A stretch of DNA of 37,040 nt from Chara braunii (Eukaryota; Streptophyta; Charophyceae; Charales; Characeae), in assembly GCA_003427395.1 (NCBI GenBank), contig BFEA01000569.1, positions 228,369 to 265,408 of the forward strand, in the 5' to 3' direction. The notes below the pieces were generated by a model. The model did not search any database and was not told where the DNA came from. It saw only the letters and a list, made by a program, of their open reading frames with translations. The translations under genes and the position numbers were made by a program. Each line of letters opens with the position of its first letter. Position 1 is the stretch's first letter. This document shows, one piece after another, positions 29,392-36,801 of the stretch.

Positions 29392-29825
29392 CTAGCTAAG
29401 CTCCTGCTTCTTTTTGAACCTTTTCTCTCTTTGGATTGCGTTTAAAATTGGTTCCCAGTTTCTGTCATTAGTAAAGCTTTCTGGCAGATGGGGCTCGTGA
29501 AACCTATCAAATACAATCGGTGTTAAACACTAACTACTTTTATCCCTTTCCTCTCTAATTTCTTCTTTCCTTGGTCAACTATATTACTAATCCAGTTTCG
29601 AAGAGACTCACGATCTGTCCCTTTCTCCCTCAATGAAGGGACATACGGTTGGATATCATACTCACTGGTGTCGAGGAACTCCACTACAAGGATGTATGCC
29701 TTTCCGGGGGCATGCCTTTCCTCCAGGGATACACAGTGCTCTATCTTGTAGGGAAAAACTCCTTCACTGGTAAAAGGAACTAGGGCGTCCAACGCTGCCG
29801 TGATTGTCGGGCAGTAACCAGACAT
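29392..29825 (-). pseudogene. Pre-gag small ORF, paralogue 3 (one-base frameshift)
   Basis: From ATG 29825 the frame gives EGVFPYKIEHCVS, YILVVEFLDTSEYDIQPYV and ERKGIKVVSV, aligning with the two other paralogues upstream, and meets TAA at 29523-29525. Shifting frame just there restores the family C-terminal half: FDRFHEPHLPESF and NDRNWEPILNAIQREK, ending in TAG-TAA at 29389-29394. One lost T in a T-run explains the break. The start is 10 nt after the previous stop and the end is 13 nt before the gag ATG. With the break ignored it would be about 144 residues, slightly longer than its paralogues because of a basic tail. Function unknown. Confidence 0.7.
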
Positions 29826-29835
29826 TGCCTAGTCC

Positions 29836-29979
29836 CTAGTGACCCCCATGATCTTTGATCCGTCTAACGTCATGTCTCACTATCTCGAAGGGGTTGTCAA
29901 CTTCAGTCACTCTATCTAGCCATCCTCTACCAATGGTCACAGTCGCAATTGACATAGAGTTTTCACATTCCAGTATCAT
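29836..29979 (-). CDS. Pre-gag micro-ORF (47 aa)
   Basis: It starts at ATG 29979, overlapping the stop of the preceding ORF in an ATGA arrangement (start 29977-29979, stop 29976-29978), and ends in TAG at 29836-29838, 10 nt before the next ATG. The product begins MILECENSMSIATVTIGRGW and ends with a charged segment. No family is recognised. Taken alone it would be too short to trust; its exact fit between two other ORFs on the same strand is the evidence. It could also be the displaced C-terminal part of the preceding ORF after a frameshift. Confidence 0.45.
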   Translation of the reverse strand: MILECENSMSIATVTIGRGWLDRVTEVDNPFEIVRHDVRRIKDHGGH

Positions 29980-30311
29980 TGCTTTGGGCTGCCTCTAGTG
30001 CCTCCAGCTAGACTGTCCACATGACGCTGTCTAGATAAGCTAGTCTCGCCTCTCACATGGAGCATCACTTTCTTGCCATCCGAACTCTTGCAATCCAGCA
30101 GATGCCTAATCTTAGTCTGACCCGTAATCGCTCTAAAAGCAGCCGCTCGCATAAGCTCAAAGTAGTGCTCTACCATGCCAGTCTCATCGTGCCTACCTAG
30201 TTTAGTGTCGTATCCCCTCACAGCCCCGATGACAGTCGCTTGCTGCTCGTCTAGATAGATCTCAAAGCAGAAGTTCTCTCCATCATCAGGGGTGTAGACA
30301 TCGATCGGCAT
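29976..30311 (-). CDS. Pre-gag small ORF of unknown function (111 aa)
   Basis: ATG 30311 follows the previous stop by only 3 nt (TGA GCT ATG) and lies in the same frame, so readthrough would fuse the two. The product begins MPIDVYTPDDGENFCFEIYL, then QQATVIGAVRGYDTKLGRHD, EHYFELMRAAAFRAITGQTK, and a basic, Ser/Gly-rich end. It is predicted soluble, mixed alpha/beta. It is not a paralogue of the flanking FPY/DGxxW proteins. A faint similarity of its EIYLDEQQATVIGA text to a segment of the ORF at 31930-32427 (Y..Q...I.IGA) may be chance. The coding look is good: no low complexity and balanced composition. Confidence 0.6.
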   Translation of the reverse strand: MPIDVYTPDDGENFCFEIYLDEQQATVIGAVRGYDTKLGRHDETGMVEHYFELMRAAAFRAITGQTKIRHLLDCKSSDGKKVMLHVRGETSLSRQRHVDSLAGGTRGSPKQ

Positions 30312-30314
30312 AGC

Positions 30315-30710
30315 TCACCAAACTCGATCCCTTAGTACCGCGTTGAGGATTGGTCCCCAGTCCTTTCCGTCGCAGAAGCTAGCTCGTACAGGAGGGCTTG
30401 AGAATCTCTCAAACTCTTTAGGTAGGACACTCCACGTCACTTTCTTTCCTTGTTGTTTCAGGAACAACCTTTCATCTAGGATATACTCAGCAACAATTAT
30501 CCAGCACGCCTTGTAATCAACCCCTCTTCTTGTTTCAGCAGATACATATGGCCTCACATCATACTTATTTGTAACAAGGAATCGGACTACAAGGACGTAT
30601 AGAATCACTGAGTCGTGCTCACAAGTTACACACCGCTCAATGACGTATGGGAAAGCACCTCCAGCCGTGATCCTGGTCAGTGCCTCTATCACTCTAGTTA
30701 CTGCTGGCAT
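30315..30710 (-). CDS. Pre-gag small ORF, paralogue 2 (131 aa)
   Basis: From ATG 30710, 7 nt after the stop of paralogue 1. Signature blocks are ITAGGAFPYVIERCVTC, YVLVVRFLVTNKYDVRPYV, QQGKKVTWSVLPKEFERF and ASFCDGKDWGPILNAVLRDR, ending VW-TGA. By eye it is about 40% identical to paralogue 1 with almost no gaps, and both stop directly after a conserved Trp, so the stop is ancestral rather than a mutation. No signal peptide, membrane segment or known domain is visible. The conserved Cys pair and the FPY and DGxxWxPI motifs suggest a compact fold retained by selection. Confidence 0.7.
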   Translation of the reverse strand: MPAVTRVIEALTRITAGGAFPYVIERCVTCEHDSVILYVLVVRFLVTNKYDVRPYVSAETRRGVDYKACWIIVAEYILDERLFLKQQGKKVTWSVLPKEFERFSSPPVRASFCDGKDWGPILNAVLRDRVW

Positions 30711-30717
30711 GGGTTGC

Positions 30718-31116
30718 CTACCAACTCTGCCTTCTCAGCGCTGCACTGATGATTGGCTGCCAGTTCCTACCATCGCAAAATCCTTTGGGCATTGGCGGGG
30801 TGGGAATCTTCTCGTAGACTCTAGGCAATAGACTCCAACTCGCCTTTATCCCTTGCTGTCTCAAGTGATCCCTCTCTACTTCGACACACCTCACAATAAC
30901 ATCCCAGTTGGTAAAGAAACTCGGATCCCGATCAATCCCTTCTAGGATGTAGGGTCGAATATCATAATCATCAGTGTCAAGGAATCTAGAGACAAGCACA
31001 TGCACAGTCGTGGTACTTTTTACACAAGTAATGCATTTGACAAACATATAAGGAAAGGCACCACCGCAGGTGACACGTGCTAGGGCTTCTAGGACATTAT
31101 ACTCTTCAGTCATCAT
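30718..31116 (-). CDS. Pre-gag small ORF, paralogue 1 (132 aa)
   Basis: It starts ATG-ATG at 31116. Conserved blocks are VTCGGAFPYMFVKCITC, VHVLVSRFLDTDDYDIRPYI, QQGIKASWSLLPRVYEK and GFCDGRNWQPIISAALRR, ending SW-TAG. It is the 5'-most member of the tightly packed series leading into gag. The reading frame is free of breaks and differs from paralogue 2 mainly by conservative changes. I do not recognise the family. Retrotransposon accessory protein, captured host gene or independent viral-type gene are all open; being on the gag strand and contiguous with it favours the first. Confidence 0.7.
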   Translation of the reverse strand: MMTEEYNVLEALARVTCGGAFPYMFVKCITCVKSTTTVHVLVSRFLDTDDYDIRPYILEGIDRDPSFFTNWDVIVRCVEVERDHLRQQGIKASWSLLPRVYEKIPTPPMPKGFCDGRNWQPIISAALRRQSW

Positions 31117-31929
31117 GTGGTTTCAGACTTATGGACTTTGTCAAGCGAAGGGTCCAGAAGACAAATTCCAAACCCTTGCTTGCAGGTTTGAGTCACTTCA
31201 GATAGACTTTTGCAAGAGGCCCCTCCTGTCGGGGCTCCTCTAGCGAAAAAGTATTTCTGACCTGAGCCAGACCTTTACGAAATATTCTAGACTGCTGCCT
31301 ATTCACTGAATATTGTGACAAAGGTCCGCTCCCAGGAACTCAAAATCTTTGAGTCCGAGGCAACGACGCTATTTTTGTCGCGCCCTCACCGCTTTCAGGG
31401 CGTGGTTCGATGTCCCTCCCCGGGCCGAGTGTAGTGAGTTGGTGGACTGGCAGGCTGTCACGCAAGATTTTTGGTAAGTTTTAAGGAAGATGTATACAAG
31501 CAGCCTTTGTCACACAGTCGAGTAGTCAGGGTTATCCCTCCTGCCAGCGGCGACACGGCTTAGAGTGAGGCGTTCGGTTTTATCGCCTGCACCCGACCCT
31601 GTATAAAAGTTAGATTCAAGGTGATCGGAGTCCCTATTATCCAGGAGTCCTTCAAGTAGCCTTGAGTGTAACCTGTTATGGTAAGGAGTGATAAATAACG
31701 TATTACCTCATGCATAAAACGTTCCATACATTACAGGACATGCATCATAAAATAAATGACACGGAGAGGACGAAAAGAACAGAAACCAGACTCTGCAAGA
31801 GCATGACCAAAGACACGAGATTGAAGAGTAATACACAGGGAATAATGGGAGCAGCCATTGGAGGGGCTGTAGTCACAAGTAAATCATAATAATGTCATGA
31901 TACATCATAGTGACTAGAAGGAGAGAATC
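31117..31929. other. Non-coding spacer with hairpins
   Basis: No protein-like frame on either strand. Stem-loops occur at 31215-31241 (AGAGGCCCC / GGGGCTCCTCT with a small bulge) and 31338-31354 (ACTCAAA / TTTGAGT, 3-nt loop). A TATAAAAG box lies on the plus strand at 31602-31609, but no plus-strand gene follows it. In minus orientation this would be the leader of the small-ORF cassette. Confidence 0.5.
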
Positions 31930-32427
31930 TCAGTCAATAATGATAAGCGGTACCCCTTCGTGAGTGGGCTCGACTATCTGAGACTCCATGTCTGGCACAC
32001 GCTGATCCTCCTCGTCATTGGGAACCCTAGTTGCTATTGACTCTGGGACCATGTAGCTGATATCCACGGGTGATGCATGATCGATCTTGCTGATGTACGC
32101 CATGCACTTAGCCATCTCCTCGTCCGCAACGCTCATGAGATAAAGCTCCTCTGCAAGGGTAATCTCACTTGTAGCTCCAATCAATATCTCGATCCGTTCC
32201 CTTTGGACAGTGTAGACATATGAAACCTCAAGGAATCCATCTCCATAAAGAGGCTTTCGATAAGCCTGCATAGCAAAATTGGTCCCAACCAAATGGTTGT
32301 ACCCATCCCCAAGGTACGGGACAGGGCCTTCCCCTCTGGGAGGTCCAATAATAGTCTCGGCCCTAGGTTCGGCTGACATATAGAAATCAATCACCCTCGA
32401 GCAAGTATCGTGCAAGAAGATACGCAA
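31930..32427 (-). CDS. Unrecognised coding-like region (about 165 aa)
   Basis: The open frame begins after a TGA near 32437; its first codon in the frame is TTG, so the true start is uncertain and may lie in another frame upstream. Text such as RIFLHDTCSRVIDFYMSAEP, VSYVYTVQRERIEILIGATS and ELYLMSVADEEMAKCMAYIS is well-patterned, followed by an acidic C terminus (PNDEEDQRVPDME). No known family. The upstream region 32497-32982 may be the same gene split by frameshifts, since EGDFEED in another frame joins the two. Confidence 0.5.
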   Translation of the reverse strand: MRIFLHDTCSRVIDFYMSAEPRAETIIGPPRGEGPVPYLGDGYNHLVGTNFAMQAYRKPLYGDGFLEVSYVYTVQRERIEILIGATSEITLAEELYLMSVADEEMAKCMAYISKIDHASPVDISYMVPESIATRVPNDEEDQRVPDMESQIVEPTHEGVPLIIID

Positions 32428-32496
32428 TCCTCCTCAAAGTCGCCTTCCGCCGTCGCTGCCTACCAGTCTCCAGAGCTCCTGCTACTGTCCACAGAC

Positions 32497-32982
32497 TCAG
32501 TCTCTGTGAGTATCCCAGTCGAAGTAGTCACCAAGATCAACGTCACTCACACTGCTGGGGTCCAAGTCAGACTCATCCGTCTTCGACCACTGCACGCAAG
32601 TAGTGATTGGAACCCCAGATCTGGCTCTCTCTCTCCTGATCCGCTCATCTTTCCGCCTCTTCCCCTTGCTGCGAGACTCGCTGAGGGGTTTGGGATTACA
32701 CCCATCAAAGTCGAAGAGTACACCCCCGGGCGCTGAAGGTACGCGAGGAAACACCACATGTAGCCAAGTATCCCTCCAATAGCTCTCCCTGCGAAATATG
32801 TAGTCCGCAATCTTGTCATACGTGGTGCCCTTCACCCCCTTCTCTGCGCCTTTTGCCGAGTAGGTAATCACCAGGGTGTGTCTCGAAGTGGGACTCATTA
32901 TCTTTGATAACAAAACTATGATGTCCCACATGTCGATAGCAGAACCTCTCAACCAGTCTACCCCACATAGGGGCAGTCTCAC
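32497..32982 (-). CDS. Unrecognised coding-like region (about 160 aa)
   Basis: The frame opens with GTG at 32982 and no ATG fits well. The convincing part is KGTTYDKIADYIFRRESYWR and DTWLHVVFPRVPSA, then a basic segment (SKGKRRKDERIRRERAR) and an acidic tail (DESDLDPSSVSDVDLGDYFD). Another minus frame over 32816-33040 (LARHRETAPMWGRLVERFCY) may be the true N-terminal part, implying a frameshift near 32820-32900. It ends 70 nt before the next frame. Function unknown; probably one decayed gene together with 31930-32427. Confidence 0.4.
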   Translation of the reverse strand: MRLPLCGVDWLRGSAIDMWDIIVLLSKIMSPTSRHTLVITYSAKGAEKGVKGTTYDKIADYIFRRESYWRDTWLHVVFPRVPSAPGGVLFDFDGCNPKPLSESRSKGKRRKDERIRRERARSGVPITTCVQWSKTDESDLDPSSVSDVDLGDYFDWDTHRD

Positions 32983-33059
32983 GATGACGGGCCAACTTGG
33001 ACAGAAGGCGCACTCTCACTAGTGTGGATGCTCCCTCCAAGACCTGGCCGGATGGTAGT

Positions 33060-33390
33060 CAGCAACTCAATGTAAATACCCGCCTGAGTGGGCTTGGCTG
33101 AACAAACAATCTCAAGGAATAGGCCCGCCTGAAGAGGCCTGGCTGAACAACAACGATCTCGAGAAATGGGCCCGCCTGAAGGGGCCTGGCTGAACTGCAA
33201 CTCGATATAGGGCCCGCCTGAATGGGCCCAGCTGAACAGCAACTCAATGAAAGGACTGGCCTGATTGGGCCTGGCTGAACAGCAACAATCTCAGGGTGAA
33301 AGGCCCGCCTGAATGGGCCTGGTTGAACAGCAGCAATCTCAGATGAAAGGGCCCGTCTGAATGGGCCCGGTTGAACAGCAAATCAGGAGA
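33060..33390. repeat. Minisatellite I: GCCCGCCTGAATGGGCCTGGCTGAACA units
   Basis: At least seven units of about 45-60 bp, each with GCCTGA(A/G).GGGCC.GG.TGAACAGCAA and a variable CTCA.-rich spacer. The minus-strand frames over it merely translate the repeat. Confidence 0.9.
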
Positions 33391-33419
33391 ACTGATCAGC
33401 AAAACATCTCATGCACAGG

Positions 33420-33665
33420 GACCAGTCCTAAATATTGAACGTACTGGGGCTGGACCGTGCCAAGTCGTCTGTGCAGGGACTGAACTGCAATTACTGTCTG
33501 CGCGGGGACTGATCAGCAAGGAAATAAATCAACGGGAGTAGGATGCCAAATCATCCCATCAGCGGATCTCAAGAGTCTATCCAACAAGCACGCAGCCCAG
33601 CTGGGGTCATCATCTCAACAGGGGGCGCTCTCTAAAGGCAATACCGAGTATGGGAGCATGAGAGC
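33420..33665. other. Transition region
   Basis: Short imperfect repeats of GGGACTGA.C / CAGGGACCAGTCC / CGGGGACTGATCAGCAA. Nothing coding. The GGGACTG words reappear at 36.8-37.0 kb. Confidence 0.5.
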
Positions 33666-33669
33666 ACTA

Positions 33670-34185
33670 AAGTAGCGATGTCGAGCTTGGGCGCACACTC
33701 AAATGGCAGTTCCAAGGTTGGGCGCGCATGGTCTCACACTCAAATAGCAGCTCCAAGCTTGGGCGCGCACTCAGATAGCAACACTGATCATGGGCGCGCA
33801 TGGGCGCACACTCAAATTACCATACATAGCTTGGGCGCGCACTCAAATATCAATGCCGGGTGTGGGCGCGCATGGGCGCATACTCAGAAAGCAATATCGA
33901 GCACGGGCGCGCATGGGCGCGCACTCAAATAGCGTTACAAAGCCTAGGCTCGCATGGGCGTGCACTCAAATATCAATATCAAGCTTGGGCGCGCTTGGGC
34001 GCACACTCAAATAATAATGTCAAACCTGGGCGCGCATGGGCGCGCGCTCAAGTAATAATATTAAGCTTGGGCGCGCAAGGGCGCGCACTCAAATAATGAT
34101 ATAAAGCTTGGGTGCACGTGGGCGCGCACTCAAGTAATAATATAAAGCTTGGGCGCGCAAGGGCGCGCACTCAAATATCAGTATC
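33670..34185. repeat. Minisatellite II: TTGGGCGCGCATGGGCGCGCACTCAAAT units
   Basis: More than ten units of about 33-41 bp combining GGGCGCGCATGGGCGCGCAC with TCAAATA and a short variable spacer. Alternating purine-pyrimidine GCGCGCAT runs are conspicuous. Three overlapping plus-strand frames are simple translations of the repeat. Confidence 0.95.
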
Positions 34186-34560
34186 CGCTGTAGGACAAGG
34201 AATCAAAGTCGAAACAGCGGGGTGCATACTGCCGATTGGTCTAGAATTCAGCAATGTCCGCTGCAGGGCACAAAATCATAGTTGACAAAGCCAAACAGCG
34301 GAGCGTGCATTGACTTACAGCCCCAAACTCAACGATGTCCACTGCGGGATTCTGAATCAATGATTGGCAAGGTGAACAGCGGAGTGCTCATACTCAACAG
34401 TGGAGTGCTCAGACTCAATAGTGCCCGCTGTTCGAAGGCAAAGTCAACAAGTTGAGTGCACGCTGTTGCACTTACTCAAATTCATCAGGTCCAAGTTCAC
34501 AGATCAAGTGCTTGTTGGCATTGGTTCATGGTCAAAGTACGCTGGTCAAGGCCAGGTTCT
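34186..34560. repeat. Degenerate repeats around GTCCGCTGCAGGG / AACAGCGGAG
   Basis: Three or four irregular units contain (T/C)GTCC(G/A)CTG(C/T)(A/G)GG, AATCA.AGT.GACAA and AACAGCGGAGTG. Divergence is higher than in neighbouring arrays. Confidence 0.6.
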
Positions 34561-34596
34561 CAGATCTGAGTGCCTGTTGACACACTGGTTCAAAAT

Positions 34597-34800
34597 CAGC
34601 CCTTAATTATAGTGCGCATGTCCGCACAACATCTGGTCCGCAAATCAGTCCTTAATTATAGTGCGCATATGTGCACAACATCTGGCCCGAAAATCAGCAC
34701 TTAATTATAGTGTGTATGTGCGCACAACTTCCGGCCCGAAAATCAGCCCTTAATTATAGTGCGCATGTGCGCACAACATCTGGCCCGAAAATCAGCCCTT
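34597..34800. repeat. Minisatellite III: 49-bp units
   Basis: Units start at 34597, 34646, 34695, 34744 and (partial) 34793, each CAG.CCTTAATTATAGTG followed by an inverted core GTGCGCA-TGTGCGCAC and ATCTGGCCCGAAAAT. Confidence 0.95.
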
Positions 34801-34824
34801 AATATGAGCGCACAGCATTTGAAT

Positions 34825-35010
34825 CGGTAACACTCTTTGCAGAGCATGCCTGGGCGCACGGATATGTTTGACTTATCAGCTGGGTGCGCGTGGGCGCACA
34901 ATTTCAGAACCGGTAACTCCTTCTGCCGAGCGCGCCTGGGCGCACGGATACATATGACTTATCAACGAGGTGCGCGTGGGCGCACAGTTTTCAGATCTGG
35001 TACGCATGAG
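34825..35010. repeat. Minisatellite IV: CCTGGGCGCACGGATA... units
   Basis: Two long units (about 93 bp) share GCCTGGGCGCACGGATA, GACTTATCA, GGTGCGCGTGGGCGCACA and AGAACCGGTAAC/CAGATCTGGTAC. Confidence 0.8.
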
Positions 35011-35074
35011 TTCAAAGTCAGCCTCCAGACATGGTGCGCAGTGCGCACAGTTCAGATACAGCCCTTAGAATCGG

Positions 35075-35295
35075 CATGGCATACAGTGAGACTGCGCAGC
35101 CACAACCCTCAAAATTGGCTTGAAATGCAGTGAGGCTGCGCAGACACTGTTCTCAAAATCAGCATCGCGTATGGTGAGATTGCGCGGGTACAGTTCTCAA
35201 AATCAACATGACATTCAGTGGGACTGCGCGGTTACAGTCTTCAAAATCGACTTAGTACCCAGTAAAGCTGCGTGGGTACAGTCCTCAAGAATTGA
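35075..35295. repeat. Minisatellite V: CAGTGAGACTGCGCAG... units
   Basis: Five units of roughly 43-47 bp: CAGTG.G.CTGCGC.G, (T)ACAGT.CTCAAAAT and a variable spacer. Confidence 0.85.
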
Positions 35296-35329
35296 CAGAT
35301 TGGTGGCACAACATCGCACTTAACTCGGA

Positions 35330-35535
35330 ATCATTAAAGCCGAGTTTTGTTGTCCAGATGCGCAGTGTCGCACTTAAGTTCAAGTGCGCACAGTCGCAGA
35401 TACTCAGGATCGTCAATGCAGGGATTACAGATCGGGTGCGCAGTATCGCACTTATCCAAGATCGATAAGAGTCTTGGTTTGCAGATTGGGTGCGCAGTGT
35501 CGCACTGAAATTCAAGTGCGCACAGTCACATTTTA
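35330..35535. repeat. Minisatellite VI: GGTGCGCAGTGTCGCACTT units
   Basis: Repeated GTGCGCAGT.TCGCACTTA and AAGTGCGCACAGTC words at irregular spacing, some inverted relative to each other. Confidence 0.75.
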
Positions 35536-35559
35536 AATCATTATATTCTGCTTGAGTGT

Positions 35560-35840
35560 TCAATCATTATGCTCAACTTGAATGCCTCTTGGCACAGTGA
35601 AACAACATACTCAGTTTGAGTACCTCTTGGCACAACGAATCAACATACTCGGATTGAGTGCCTCTTGACACAACCAATCATTATACTCTGTTCGAGTGCC
35701 TATTGGCACACCCAATCATTAAGCTCTGTTCGAGTGCCTTTTGGCACAGCCAATCATTAAGCTCTGTTTGAGTGCCTATTGGCACAGCCAATCACTATGC
35801 TTTGTTCGAGTGCCTATTGGCACGGCCAATCATGTTTCAT
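35560..35840. repeat. Minisatellite VII: 38-bp units
   Basis: Units start at 35656, 35694, 35732, 35770 and 35808 with earlier, more diverged ones. The pattern is GAGTGCCTATTGGCACAGCC + AATCATTAAGCTCTGTTC. TGCCTATTGGCA can form a small hairpin. Confidence 0.95.
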
Positions 35841-36009
35841 GAATCGAGTGCTTGCTGACACACAGTTCAAAATACAATGTGATACACTGATCAAGCAACC
35901 TTTGGTAGGTTTGACCCAGACACAGCGAGGTTTAGCACTCTGGTTCGAAGGCGATACGGCAGGGTACATGGATCGAGTGTCTTCTGACACTGCATGCGCC
36001 GGCACCTAC

Positions 36010-36325
36010 TATCAACAGTCTTCATACTCAGAGCAAGTGAGCGCACGGGATCAATAGCCCTTAAGTACAGTGGGTGCACAGTTTCATCAACCCTTAAGTA
36101 CGGTGAGCAAGGGCGCAGAGTATCAACAACCCTCATCCACAATGCGCGTGGGCGCTCAATATCAACAGCCCTCAGGCACAGTGCGAGTGGGCACACGGTA
36201 TCAACAACCCTCAGGCACAGTGCGCGTGGGCGCTCAATATCAACAACCCTCAGGCACAGTGCGCGTGGGCACACAGTATCAACAGCCCTCAGGCACAGTG
36301 CGCGTGGGCGGCCAATGGCAGATCA
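36010..36325. repeat. Minisatellite VIII: 39-bp units
   Basis: Units such as those starting at 36170, 36209, 36248 and 36287 read CCTCAGGCACAGTGCGCGTG + GGC(G/A)C(T/A)CA.TATCAACA(G/A)C. Since 39 is a multiple of three, each frame stays open and gives 13-residue repeats (QQPSGTVRVGAQY), explaining overlapping ORFs on both strands. Confidence 0.95.
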
Positions 36326-36339
36326 AAACCGTGCCATGA

Positions 36340-36780
36340 GCTAATGGGCTTGCGGGGGTTAAACAGGCCTCATACAGTAAAAGCCAGCAGGACAAATGCG
36401 AGCGGGGAGAAGGAAAGAGAAGAGGGTGAGCGGGGGGAGCAGAGAGAAGAAGATAGGAGAGGAGGCAGGGGAGAAAGCAAGGTGGCCCTAGTGGGAACCA
36501 AGACCGCCGTACTTCCCCGAGCAGCCCCGCCCCTTTACCTCCTTCTTGCTTGCCTTGGTCTTGCCCCTTTTCCTACTTGCTCTAGCGCAGCAGCTTCAAT
36601 CCTCCTTCTTTCTCGCCGTCCTGCCAGTGCTTCCGCATCCCCGCAAGTGAGGGCTTCTGTCTTCTTGAGTGGCACAGTCTCTTCTTTATAGGGGAGAGGC
36701 CGGGTGATCGGTGCTGAGTGCAGCAGTCCCATGGTCGGGGCTGGAGCTAAAAATAGCCCAGGTCTGAGCTAAATTTAGCA
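36340..36780. other. Unassigned, purine-rich then CT-rich
   Basis: No recognisable gene. A purine-rich stretch (about 36380-36480) is followed by a CT-rich one. Confidence 0.4.
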
Positions 36781-36801
36781 CCAGTCCCGATCTTGGGATA
36801 T

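Noticed and set aside
31602-31609. TATAAAAG as a promoter
   Set aside because: The box is on the plus strand while all nearby genes are on the minus strand; kept only as a note in the spacer.
33678-34096. Repetitive plus-strand proteins (GRAWAHTQ repeats)
   Set aside because: Translation of a minisatellite; three frames are open at once, so no selection is indicated.
33060-36325. CRISPR array
   Set aside because: Unit lengths of 38-49 bp look superficially similar, but repeats are contiguous and diverged, without unique spacers; no cas genes; eukaryotic context.
35994-36344. QQPSGTVRVGAQY repeat proteins
   Set aside because: 39-bp unit is a multiple of three and open in several frames on both strands.
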